DNA from: Candidatus Roizmanbacteria bacterium CG_4_10_14_0_8_um_filter_33_9
GTDB taxonomy: Bacteria > Patescibacteriota > Microgenomatia > UBA1406 > GWC2-37-13
Length of the DNA: 9,604 nucleotides
NCBI GenBank assembly: GCA_002785065.1
Contig: PFLI01000119.1
Coordinates: forward strand, 1-9,604
Reading direction: 5' to 3'
Under the pieces are notes generated by a model. That model made no database searches and had not been told where the DNA came from. It was given only the letters and a program-made list of their open reading frames with translations. Position 1 is the stretch's first letter, and each line of letters opens with the position of its first letter. Positions 1-6,615 of this stretch are shown here, one piece after another. A program made the translations under genes and the position numbers.

Positions 1-1
1 C

Positions 2-544
2 GCGTTTATTATTTCTTTCTTTGTACCAATGCTTCAGTATTTTAGATACCTATTTTTAATTCCGGCAATGAGTTTATTGCTGGCAAATGGAATACTTTAT
101 TTAAATTCTTCTGTCATGCTGAATTTATTTCAGCATCTTTTTAGAACCCGAACTAAATTCGGGATGACACATCTTCCTTGTATTGTCCTATTAATTTTTA
201 TTATTTTCTCATTCATATATTTACTTAATCCTGCTTTTCATCGAGAAGATTGGAAAAGTCTGTCACATTCAATAAAAACTTCCAAACCTGTATATATAAT
301 CATCCCTTCTTCAGATCCGGTCACCTATTATCGGAAAGACATTGTTCTTAAAGAGCTTCGAACAGTTGCTCAACAAAAACAAATAGAAAAAAATATTTAT
401 GTTATTCCCTATGTTACTGAAATATATGGCTTTGATTACCAAAAGGCATTGACCGATAAAGGATGTATCCGGTTAAATCAAAAATCATTTCGGGAGCTTA
501 TACTTGAAGAATGGTCCTGTGGCTATATGGCTATGATACAATAA
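2..544 (+). CDS. C-terminal part of a GT39-like membrane glycosyltransferase (5' partial)
   Basis: The reading frame is open from the window edge (AFIISFFVP before the first Met at 29), so only the last 180 residues are visible and the true start lies upstream. What is seen: a hydrophobic stretch containing VPMLQYFRYLFLIPA, which resembles the late-helix Arg-Tyr-Pro region of GT39/PMT-type (GT-C) enzymes; a short loop; a second helix (CIVLLIFIIFSFIYLL); and then a soluble tail starting REDWKSL, which resembles the extracytoplasmic C-terminal region of these proteins. By family, such enzymes move sugars from polyprenyl-phosphate donors to acceptors outside the membrane. The loop between the two helices is made of an inserted palindromic repeat (112-169) read as VMLNLFQHL and then RTKFGMT. 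The TAA stop is followed after only 3 bases by the flippase start, so the two are probably cotranscribed. The GT39 assignment is moderate because the catalytic N-terminus is missing. Confidence 0.6.
   Translation, partial: AFIISFFVPMLQYFRYLFLIPAMSLLLANGILYLNSSVMLNLFQHLFRTRTKFGMTHLPCIVLLIFIIFSFIYLLNPAFHREDWKSLSHSIKTSKPVYIIIPSSDPVTYYRKDIVLKELRTVAQQKQIEKNIYVIPYVTEIYGFDYQKALTDKGCIRLNQKSFRELILEEWSCGYMAMIQ
112..169. repeat. Intragenic palindromic repeat, copy 1 (two inverted half-units)
   Basis: The element begins TGTCAT and ends ATGACA, which are inverted copies. The left half-unit (112-138) carries stem GCTGAA/TTCAGC around a 5-base loop and then ATCT. The right half-unit (143-169) is in the opposite orientation, with stem CCCGAA/TTCGGG around a 5-base loop. 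It lies wholly inside the partial GT39-like gene, between two membrane helices. It is read without a stop, as VMLNLFQHL from the left half and RTKFGMT from the right half. Confidence 0.9.
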
Positions 545-547
545 AGG

Positions 548-1825
548 ATGCGGGATAAACTAATCCATTTTTTGAAAAGACCAACAAGTAAAGATGTAAT
601 AATCAATACTTTAGGTAATTATTTAGGCGTGTTTTTTTCTGCTTTTTTCGTTTATCTTCTTGTTCGCGTTTTAAGCCCTGCGGAATATGGGATTTTTAGT
701 GTTTTATTCGGCGTTGCTTATGTGTTGACTCCTGTTTTGGAATTTGGCACAACCGCAACAATATATTCATACCTTCCCAATCTTGTTCATACAAATAATC
801 CAATCAAATACCGGTTAATTAAAAGTATTTTTTTCTACCAAAGTTTTTTTGCGATTATTATCGTAGCAGTTTTGTGCGCAGTATTTCCAACGCTTGATTT
901 ATATTTTTTCAAAACAAACGTACCCACATGGGAACTTTGGATAGTAGCTATTTCAGTCCTTTTCTTTATTTGGCAGAATTTTCTTATTAACATCATGCTG
1001 GTAACAAAAAAAGTAGTTCAAATGAATATTTATAGTAACATTTCAAATGTCATTAAGACACTCATAATTATTGCTTTATGGTTAAGCGGTTATCTTACAC
1101 TTGGATCTTTGTTTATTACATTTGGTATTGTGGGGCCTGTAATTTTTTATTTTTTTGTATATACATACAATAAAAAACATATATATCCAATTATGAATGC
1201 GCCTGTAGTAAAAGATGATGTTCGGCTTAAATATACCCTTACTTATTTTATTGCATCTCAATTTAACAACTTTGGTCTTCGTATAGATTTATTTTTACTT
1301 TCTTATTATAGGTCAAAAAACGAAGTTGGTTTTTATGGTTTAGCACAAAAAATTATACTTACTATTATTGGCACCATTGTGAGTATTACACAAGTAATTT
1401 CTCCTTCATTTTCTGCAATAAAAGCAAAACGTGATATTTTTCCCCATGTTAAATCAGGAATCTTTTATATGCTTGTTCCGACAGGTTTATTTCTTTTACT
1501 TGCGGTTCTTCCTGATTGGGTTTTTACCCTCTTTTTTACAGAGAAATTTATTCCAGCACTTGTTATTACGCGAAAGTTATCCTATTCTTTTGTTCTTTTA
1601 CCGTTTATTAATCTTTTAAATTTATTTATTCTGTATACGGTTAAAAAGCCTGGATATATATTAGTTGCAAACATAATTCTTTTTATCATAATAGCTTCAG
1701 GATCATATGTATATATACCTCTTTATGGCTATATGGCTCCAATAATTTCGATTTTTGTTGCTTTTATTTTTTCAGCAATTTTTCTTTTTAGTGTTTCGGT
1801 TTATGAATATCGGAGAATGAAGTGA
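548..1825 (+). CDS. Wzx/MATE-type polysaccharide flippase
   Basis: This 425-residue protein is almost entirely hydrophobic helices with short charged loops, the size and shape of a polysaccharide biosynthesis (Wzx-like) exporter of the MATE/MOP superfamily. Family-like features are the first helix pair with VRVLSPAEYGIFSVLFG (about 39-55), a common N-terminal signature of O-antigen flippases, and RIDLFLLSYYRSKNEVGFYGLAQKI-type sequence around 245-269, where the family has a D-x-L-L-L...S...VG-x-Y-x-A pattern. By family it would flip lipid-linked oligosaccharide from the inner to the outer face of the cytoplasmic membrane. The ATG at 548 follows the TAA of the previous gene after 3 bases and lies in the same frame. 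AAAGG directly abuts the ATG, so it is too close to be a normal ribosome binding site, and translation may depend on coupling. It stops with TGA. No fusion or truncation is visible. Confidence 0.88.
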   Translation: MRDKLIHFLKRPTSKDVIINTLGNYLGVFFSAFFVYLLVRVLSPAEYGIFSVLFGVAYVLTPVLEFGTTATIYSYLPNLVHTNNPIKYRLIKSIFFYQSFFAIIIVAVLCAVFPTLDLYFFKTNVPTWELWIVAISVLFFIWQNFLINIMLVTKKVVQMNIYSNISNVIKTLIIIALWLSGYLTLGSLFITFGIVGPVIFYFFVYTYNKKHIYPIMNAPVVKDDVRLKYTLTYFIASQFNNFGLRIDLFLLSYYRSKNEVGFYGLAQKIILTIIGTIVSITQVISPSFSAIKAKRDIFPHVKSGIFYMLVPTGLFLLLAVLPDWVFTLFFTEKFIPALVITRKLSYSFVLLPFINLLNLFILYTVKKPGYILVANIILFIIIASGSYVYIPLYGYMAPIISIFVAFIFSAIFLFSVSVYEYRRMK

Positions 1826-1860
1826 TATAATTAATTGTGGCAAGTTGATTATATAAACAA

Positions 1861-1946
1861 TGTCATCCTGAACTTGTTTACACTGGAACTTTGTTTCCAT
1901 GTGATTCAGGATCTTGATAAGATGCTGAAATAAATTCAGCATGACA
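1861..1946. repeat. Intergenic palindromic repeat, copy 2 (enlarged hairpin)
   Basis: This copy has the same TGTCAT...ATGACA boundaries as the intragenic copies and lies between the flippase and gmd. The left half has stem CCTGAA/TTCAGG. Its loop is expanded to about 30 bases after CTTGTTT and can form its own imperfect hairpin (ACACTGGAA against TTCCATGTG). The right half (1920-1946) is the GCTGAA/TTCAGC type in reverse orientation. On the plus strand that right half has stop codons in all three frames, so this copy could not sit in a plus-strand gene. It may act as a hairpin in the transcript between the two genes, but no T-run follows that would make it a classic terminator. Confidence 0.9.
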
Positions 1947-1953
1947 AAAATAC

Positions 1954-1979
1954 TTTGTAAATTAATTAATAATTACAAA
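1954..1979. repeat. Short AT-rich palindrome upstream of gmd
   Basis: Arms TTTGTAA (1954-1960) and TTACAAA (1973-1979) flank a 12-base AT-only centre and end 13 bases before the gmd ATG. It could be an operator or a promoter element. Equally, it could be the edge of the AT-rich repeat family seen at 3671-3796, whose sequence is similar (…AAATTACAAA…). No convincing -35/-10 pair is visible. Confidence 0.3.
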
Positions 1980-1992
1980 TTAATACAACCTT

Positions 1993-2979
1993 ATGACAAA
2001 GAAAGCATTAATCACAGGAATATTAGGTCAGGACGGTCCCTATTTAGCTAAATTGTTACTTGAAAAAGGATATAAAGTATATGGTTTGATGCGCAGATAT
2101 TCAAATCCTCACTTTGACAATCTCCATTTTCTTGGGATTCATGGAGATATTGATTTTATTGAAGGCGACATGATAGATGAAGCATCTTTACTCAATATTG
2201 TCAAATCAATCCGTCCAGATGAAATATACAATTTAGCAGCTCAATCATTTGTGGGTTCCTCTTGGGAACAGGCCAAATTAACAACAGAGATTAATGCTTT
2301 GGGAGTGCTCTATCTTCTTAATTCAATCAAATTCCTTTCACCAACATCACGTTATTATCAGGCTTCAACAAGCGAAATGTTCGGATTGGGAAACGATAAT
2401 GGATATCAAGATGAGAAAACACCATTTCACCCACGGTCACCTTACGGTATTTCAAAGGTATACGCATATTGGATGACAGTGAACTTTAGAGAATCTTATG
2501 GTTTATATACTTCAAACGGTATTTTATTTAATCACGAATCCCCTATCAGGGGTGTTCAATTTGTAACGAGAAAAATCACAGATGGAGTTGCAAAAATTAA
2601 ATTAGGACTTGCTGAAACTATTTCACTTGGGAATCTGGAGGCGAAACGTGATTGGGGATTTGCCGGAGATTATGTTGAGGCAATGTACTTGATGCTTCAA
2701 CAAAAAGAACCCGATGATTATGTGGTAGGAACCGGAATGTATCATTCTGTTGCAGACTTTGTTATTGCAGCTTTTAAAGCAGTTGGAATTACTGATTGGA
2801 AAAAATATGTCGTAATTGATCCCCGCTTTAAAAGACCGGCTGAGGTTCCCCATCTTCGAGCGCGTATTGATAAGGTTACACAAAAATTAGGATGGAAATC
2901 AAAAGTTTCGTTTGAAGAATTAGTAAAAATGATGGTCGAGGCAGATTTAAAACGAAATGAAAAAAAGAAACATAAATAA
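1993..2979 (+). CDS. gmd: GDP-mannose 4,6-dehydratase
   Basis: By family, this enzyme converts GDP-D-mannose to GDP-4-keto-6-deoxy-D-mannose using bound NADP+, the first step to GDP-fucose, GDP-rhamnose and related 6-deoxyhexoses; it is cytoplasmic. The 328 residues form an extended SDR. Seen in order: nucleotide-binding TGILGQDGPYL (8-18), which matches the TGxxGQDGxYL typical of Gmd; Arg34-Arg35 after the second strand; NLAAQSFVGSSW (80-91); the catalytic STSEMFG segment with Thr126 and Glu128; the Tyr151-xxx-Lys155 pair in SPYGISK; and FNHESPIRG (179-187), a highly characteristic Gmd signature. The C-terminal RPAEVPHLRARIDKVTQKLGW also follows the family pattern. Length is slightly below many bacterial Gmd proteins (about 340-370), with no motif missing. 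The start at 1993 leaves the usual 4-7 residues before the first strand; no Shine-Dalgarno is seen. The fcl-like gene downstream supports the assignment. Confidence 0.93.
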   Translation: MTKKALITGILGQDGPYLAKLLLEKGYKVYGLMRRYSNPHFDNLHFLGIHGDIDFIEGDMIDEASLLNIVKSIRPDEIYNLAAQSFVGSSWEQAKLTTEINALGVLYLLNSIKFLSPTSRYYQASTSEMFGLGNDNGYQDEKTPFHPRSPYGISKVYAYWMTVNFRESYGLYTSNGILFNHESPIRGVQFVTRKITDGVAKIKLGLAETISLGNLEAKRDWGFAGDYVEAMYLMLQQKEPDDYVVGTGMYHSVADFVIAAFKAVGITDWKKYVVIDPRFKRPAEVPHLRARIDKVTQKLGWKSKVSFEELVKMMVEADLKRNEKKKHK

Positions 2980-2986
2980 CATTGGT

Positions 2987-3661
2987 ATGGATAAAGAAAA
3001 AATATATATTGTTATACCTGCGTACAATGAAGCTATTGTATTGGGCGGAGTAATTGATGAAATTAAAAAAAATGGCTTTCATAATATTATAGTGGTAGAT
3101 GATGGTTCTACGGATAATACGTCCCACGTATTAAAAAACAAAGCAATTATTTATGTCAGACATAGTTTAAATCGAGGTAAAGGAGCATCAATCAAAACAG
3201 GTTTTGAGGCGTGCAAATTACTTGGCGCAAATAGTATCGTCACATTTGATGGAGACGGTCAACACGATCCGATCGATATACAACCAATGATCCAACTGAT
3301 ACAAAAAGGTTTTGATGTTGTTATGGGCAGCCGAAACTATCAAGAAAAACATATGCCCCGGTATAAAGCTGTTGGAAATAGTATTGGTAATTTTATAACC
3401 TGGCTTATTTACGGATTATGGGTAAGCGATAGTCAGTTTGGGTTGAGAGCGTATTCACAAAAAGCCATTGATAATATCCATCTTACTTCTGACAGGTATG
3501 AATTTGACAGCGAAATCATCCGTGAAATTGCCCGTCATGGATTAAAACATTGTGAAATGACAGCGCATGTTCGGTATACAGAATATGCCAAAAAGAAAAA
3601 AAATAAACAATCTGTTATTGGCGCAATGAAGATGGTATTTAGAATGCTGTTAACAGGATAG
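2987..3661 (+). CDS. Family 2 glycosyltransferase, DPM1/polyprenyl-phosphate type
   Basis: By family, this is a cytoplasmic GT-A enzyme that transfers a sugar from a nucleotide donor, often to polyprenyl phosphate, making the donor used by GT-C enzymes outside the membrane. Numbered from the Met at 2987 (224 residues): IVIPAYNEA (8-16), VVDDGSTDNT (36-45), the metal-binding FDGDGQHDP (87-95), VMGSRNY (112-118), SDSQFGLRAY (147-156, the late S/DxQxGxRxY pattern of DPM1-like enzymes) and DRYEFDSEI (169-177). There is no C-terminal membrane domain. An alternative ATG at 2957 would add ten residues (mostly Lys and Asn) and overlap gmd by 23 bases. The Met at 2987 is preferred because it sits 7 bases after the gmd stop and the usual distance before the first strand. 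The next gene is a DUF2304 protein, a common partner of this GT class. It stops with TAG. Confidence 0.88.
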   Translation: MDKEKIYIVIPAYNEAIVLGGVIDEIKKNGFHNIIVVDDGSTDNTSHVLKNKAIIYVRHSLNRGKGASIKTGFEACKLLGANSIVTFDGDGQHDPIDIQPMIQLIQKGFDVVMGSRNYQEKHMPRYKAVGNSIGNFITWLIYGLWVSDSQFGLRAYSQKAIDNIHLTSDRYEFDSEIIREIARHGLKHCEMTAHVRYTEYAKKKKNKQSVIGAMKMVFRMLLTG

Positions 3662-3670
3662 GAAAAAAAA

Positions 3671-3796
3671 TGTCAAATAACAAATAACAAATGACAAATC
3701 AATGATAAATTACAAAATTAAAAATTTCAAAACAGTTTTTAAAATTTATAGTTTAATATTTATTTGTGTGATTTGTGGATTTGTTTATTTGTAATT
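3671..3796. repeat. Long imperfect AT-rich inverted repeat
   Basis: The left arm (about 3673-3733) is built of CAAATAACAAATAACAAATG-like words and runs into AATTTCAAAAC. The right arm (about 3734-3796) is its imperfect reverse complement, ending in GATTTGTGGATTTGTTTATT and then TGTAATTT. The two arms would fold into one long hairpin centred near 3734. No start-to-stop frame of useful length is present. It fills nearly the whole 154-base gap between the DPM1-like glycosyltransferase and DUF2304. No promoter or T-tailed terminator is clear in it. Confidence 0.7.
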
Positions 3797-3815
3797 TAAC
3801 ATTAATTAACTATTT

Positions 3816-4169
3816 ATGATAGTTTACATAATTCTTATTTGTATTTCCCTTTGGTTTATCGGGAGTAAATTTGCTGCGTTTATTCGACATGAACACAATC
3901 AGACAGCGTATAAATTTGCTACAACCTTATTTATATGGGGAGGTATTTTGTTTACTTCGTTATTTCCTGGAGAAGTTCGAAGATTATCTCAGCAGATGGG
4001 TTTCGGTGAAAATCTGAATACCTTAATTTTTTTTGGTTTTGTTATTGTTTTTATTTTGTTTTTTAGGTTGCTGCGCAGTGTCGAGAATTTGGAGAGGAAT
4101 ATTACTGAGTTAGTCAGACAAAATGCTTTGATGGATTTAAAAACTAAGTTATCTGCACAATCAAAATGA
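3816..4169 (+). CDS. DUF2304 small membrane protein
   Basis: This 117-residue protein has three predicted helices: about 2-23, about 33-51 (ending in the family-like LFP at 49-51) and about 67-86. A charged, probably coiled-coil tail follows (about 87-111, RSVENLERNITELVRQNALM). This layout, the conserved Phe-Pro after the second helix and the MGFGENLNTLIFF stretch before the third match the DUF2304 family. The family's biochemical role is not established as far as I know. It is repeatedly found beside DPM1-like family 2 glycosyltransferases, so a membrane-anchoring or accessory role for the gene just upstream is inferred. The stop TGA overlaps the next ATG (ATGA), indicating translational coupling. 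No Shine-Dalgarno precedes the start. Confidence 0.82.
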   Translation: MIVYIILICISLWFIGSKFAAFIRHEHNQTAYKFATTLFIWGGILFTSLFPGEVRRLSQQMGFGENLNTLIFFGFVIVFILFFRLLRSVENLERNITELVRQNALMDLKTKLSAQSK

Positions 4170-4939
4170 AAAAAGAGCTTCCAAGTATTTCCATCATTAC
4201 TCCCAGTTTTAACCAGGGAAGGTTTATTAAACAAACAATTGATAGTGTACTGAGTCAACAGTATCCAAATTTAGAATATATAGTAATTGATGGTGGATCA
4301 ACGGATGATACTATTTCGATACTCAAATCGTATGGAAACAATATAATATGGGAAAGCAAAAAAGATAAAGGTCAAACAAGTGCTTTAAATAAAGGATTTA
4401 AGCGTGCAACAGGAGAAATTATTGCATATCTCAATTCTGATGATGTATATCTTCCCAATACCCTGCTTACCGTCGGGGAGCATTTTTTAGAACATCCAGA
4501 AACTATGTGGGTTACGGGAGATTATTTTATAATTGATGCTGAAAATAAAAAGATTCAGTCATTTGTTGCTTCATATAAAAAGTATCTCCGCAAAAAGCCC
4601 TCTTTTTCTTCTTTATGTGTTGCAAATTACATTGTTCAGCCAAGTACATTTTGGCGGTCTTCTCTATTTAATGAAATAGGATATTTTAATGAGTCTTTTA
4701 GATATTGTATGGATTATGACTTTTGGATACGGATAATTCAAAAATATCCTCCCACAGTTTTATCTCGTCATTTTTCTCTATTTCGAATTCATGATACATC
4801 AAAAGGAGGGACTCAATATAAAATGCAGTTTGAGGAAGAGCATCGGGTAGTTATATCATATACTAAAAAAATACCCATCATATATGCTCATAAAATTCAT
4901 GCTCAATTAATAGCATGGATATATACTGTTATTAAATAA
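4166..4939 (+). CDS. Family 2 glycosyltransferase (GT-A, polysaccharide type)
   Basis: The 257 residues cover a complete GT2 catalytic domain. Visible motifs are ISIITPSFNQGRFIKQTIDSVL-type sequence at 8-29; VIDGGSTDDT (40-49), which binds the nucleotide; KGQTSALNKGF (68-78); the metal-binding YLNSDDVYLP (88-97); QPSTFWR (158-164); and MDYDFWIRI (182-190), the ED/D-Y-D-FW element that usually supplies the catalytic base region. By family it adds a sugar from a nucleotide donor to a lipid-linked glycan at the cytoplasmic face. Donor and acceptor cannot be read from the sequence; GDP-fucose is possible only from the context. It starts inside the stop of DUF2304 (4-base overlap) and is followed after 4 bases by the fcl-like gene, so all three should be translated from one message. 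The C-terminus (WIYTVIK) may touch the membrane. Confidence 0.9.
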   Translation: MKKELPSISIITPSFNQGRFIKQTIDSVLSQQYPNLEYIVIDGGSTDDTISILKSYGNNIIWESKKDKGQTSALNKGFKRATGEIIAYLNSDDVYLPNTLLTVGEHFLEHPETMWVTGDYFIIDAENKKIQSFVASYKKYLRKKPSFSSLCVANYIVQPSTFWRSSLFNEIGYFNESFRYCMDYDFWIRIIQKYPPTVLSRHFSLFRIHDTSKGGTQYKMQFEEEHRVVISYTKKIPIIYAHKIHAQLIAWIYTVIK

Positions 4940-4943
4940 CAAT

Positions 4944-5918
4944 ATGGATGAAATAAGTTTACGGAATAAAACAATCTTAGTTACAGGGGGTCAAGGTTTT
5001 TTAGGATCGCATGTAGTTGTATTACTCCAGAAAGAAAGTCCAAAAGCAATTATTTCTCCTTCATCAAAAGAATATGATTTACGGAGTCAAACAGTATGTG
5101 AAGAGTTAATGAAAAAGGTTAAACCAGATATTGTAATACATTTAGCAGCTAATGTTGGAGGAATCGGTTATAACCGTGAGTTTCCCGGTTTACTTTTTTA
5201 TGACAATTTGACAATGGGAGTTCACGTTATGCATGAAGCATGGAAAGCTAAGGTAAAAAAATTTGTTGCTATTGGGACTATTTGCGCGTATCCGAAATTC
5301 ACCCCTGTTCCTTTTAAGGAAGCATATTTGTGGAACGGATACCCTGAGGAAACGAATGCCCCCTATGGACTTGCAAAAAAAATGCTTCTTGTCCAATCGC
5401 AAGCATATAGAACACAATATGGATTCAATTCAATATTCCTCCTGCCTGTTAATTTATATGGCCCAGGTGATAATTTCGACAATAAAAGCTCCCATGTTAT
5501 TCCCGCGCTTATTAAAAAATTTGTAACTGCAAAAGAAAAAAAAGAATCCAAAGTGACTGTTTGGGGAACGGGAGCGCCAACACGTGAATTTTTGTATGTT
5601 GAAGATGGTGCTTTAGCAATTGTTTTGGCAACAAAACGATATAACAAACCGGAACCAGTTAATCTGGGGTCAAGTTTTGAATTGAGTATCCACGAACTTG
5701 CCCATCAAATCGGAGATGTGGTAGGATTTCAGGGAACTATTGAATTTGATGTTACCAAACCAGATGGTCAACCACGGCGTAAACTAGATGTATCCCGCGC
5801 AGATGAAGAATTTGATTTCAAGTCCTCGACTTCGTTTGAAGTTGGTCTAAAACGGACAGTTGAGTGGTATAAAAAAGAATTTAGAATTCAGAATTTAAAG
5901 CGTCATGACATACTTTAA
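4944..5918 (+). CDS. fcl: GDP-L-fucose synthase-like epimerase/reductase
   Basis: By family, this enzyme converts the Gmd product GDP-4-keto-6-deoxymannose to GDP-L-fucose (3,5-epimerisation, then NADPH-dependent 4-reduction) in the cytoplasm. The 324-residue SDR shows VTGGQGFLGSH (13-23), HLAANVGGIGYN (66-77), GTICAYPKF (111-119), NAPYGLAKK (138-146), LYGPGDNF (171-178), SHVIPALI (183-190), VWGTGAPTREFLYVED-like sequence (206-221) and KPDGQPRRKLDVSR near the end. By alignment to E. coli Fcl, the active-site Cys109, Tyr136, Lys140 and His179 correspond to Cys114, Tyr141, Lys145 and His184. Ser107 is replaced by Thr112, a conservative change. NAPYGLAK replaces the usual NEPYAIAK, so it belongs to a variant branch and a related 6-deoxyhexose is possible. 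The last dozen residues come from AT-rich DNA with a repeat-like look (5880-5899). It overlaps the methyltransferase start by 14 bases. Confidence 0.85.
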   Translation: MDEISLRNKTILVTGGQGFLGSHVVVLLQKESPKAIISPSSKEYDLRSQTVCEELMKKVKPDIVIHLAANVGGIGYNREFPGLLFYDNLTMGVHVMHEAWKAKVKKFVAIGTICAYPKFTPVPFKEAYLWNGYPEETNAPYGLAKKMLLVQSQAYRTQYGFNSIFLLPVNLYGPGDNFDNKSSHVIPALIKKFVTAKEKKESKVTVWGTGAPTREFLYVEDGALAIVLATKRYNKPEPVNLGSSFELSIHELAHQIGDVVGFQGTIEFDVTKPDGQPRRKLDVSRADEEFDFKSSTSFEVGLKRTVEWYKKEFRIQNLKRHDIL

Positions 5919-6465
5919 ACAATTAGCAAATAACAACCCCTCATTGACTTTAAAACGAAAGAAAGCATACATTCGTTATAATTTTGGTAATTTCATTAAT
6001 AATAAGCTATCGCAAAAAGATTGTTCAGTACTTGAAATTGGCTCTGGTTTGGGTGAGTTTATTTCCTACTGTAACGAATATGGAATTGTATCAATTGATG
6101 CTGTTGATACAGAACTTGATATTTTACAGTATATAAAGAAAACGTATCGGATTCGAAATATGTGGGCTGCTTCAGATATTGCTACGGTTGAAAACAAGTT
6201 ATCTACGTACGATATTATTATGATGACTCAGGTTTTGGAACATATTCAAAAAACTAAACATATTAGTTATTTGCAGACTCTTTACCGAAAACTAAAAAAA
6301 GGCGGAGTATTAATCATTACCGTTCCCAATATAGGAAATCCCTTGGCTATTTTTGAAAGATATTACGATTATACTCACGAAACAGCTTTTACAGAAAACT
6401 CATTACTGCAGCTGGCTGATTTATTAGAGCTAGAAGATGCAATAATTAAGATTCAGCCTTTTTAA
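5905..6465 (+). CDS. Class I SAM-dependent methyltransferase, prematurely terminated
   Basis: This 186-residue product has a Rossmann-type methyltransferase core: motif I LEIGSGLGEF (43-52, SAM binding), an acidic residue after strand 2 (AVDTELD, 66-72), SDIATVE (90-96), MMTQVLEHIQ (106-115) and KKGGVLIITVPN (131-142). After these comes YYDYTHETAFTENSL (153-167), typical of the Methyltransf_23-like enzymes found in glycan loci. By family it would methylate a sugar or the end of a glycan chain. The frame ends at TAA (6463-6465) just where the last strand pair of the fold should follow. The same frame then stays open for 49 more codons with a plausible C-terminus (see the next entry), so this product is probably a truncation of a 235-residue enzyme. 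It starts 14 bases before the end of the fcl-like gene. Function as translated is doubtful. Confidence 0.8.
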   Translation: MTYFKQLANNNPSLTLKRKKAYIRYNFGNFINNKLSQKDCSVLEIGSGLGEFISYCNEYGIVSIDAVDTELDILQYIKKTYRIRNMWAASDIATVENKLSTYDIIMMTQVLEHIQKTKHISYLQTLYRKLKKGGVLIITVPNIGNPLAIFERYYDYTHETAFTENSLLQLADLLELEDAIIKIQPF

Positions 6466-6615
6466 ATCCCGCTCAATAACTTAATCAATATTATTCGTTT
6501 TTGTTTTCAACAAAAACTTCACGTTTTATTTAAGATTATGTATCTGGCAAACGGAGGTGTTTATCCTAACATTCTTACTACAAATATTACTCTTATTATC
6601 GAAAAAACTGTTTAA
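6466..6615 (+). pseudogene. In-frame C-terminal remainder of the methyltransferase, after the TAA
   Basis: Read in the methyltransferase frame, the DNA after TAA 6463-6465 gives 49 sense codons and then TAA at 6613-6615. It starts IPLNNLINIIRFCFQ and ends LANGGVYPNILTTNITLIIEK-TV. The end resembles the last strands of this methyltransferase type, which commonly close with a Pro-x-x-x-Thr-x-Asn...hydrophobic...Lys pattern. One base change at codon 187 would restore the full protein. It has no start codon or ribosome site of its own at the right place. It overlaps the 3' end of the minus-strand glycosyltransferase gene by 20 bases. Confidence 0.75.

Noticed and set aside
1861..1946. Palindromic repeat as an intrinsic terminator after the flippase
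   Set aside because: The hairpins lack a following T-run, and the same sequence occurs inside coding genes, so a repeat element explains it better.
2957..2986. Earlier start for the DPM1-like glycosyltransferase
   Set aside because: It would add a low-complexity Lys/Asn leader and a 23-base overlap with gmd. The Met at 2987 fits the family N-terminus better, though the earlier start cannot be excluded.
2623..3127. Two minus-strand ORFs opposite gmd and the first family 2 glycosyltransferase
   Set aside because: They are shadows of genes with strong family motifs on the plus strand, and their own translations have no family features.
6463..6465. TAA reassigned to an amino acid in this organism
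   Set aside because: TAA ends the GT39-like gene, gmd, the second family 2 glycosyltransferase and the fcl-like gene, with no sensible continuation expected. A local mutation or error is simpler.
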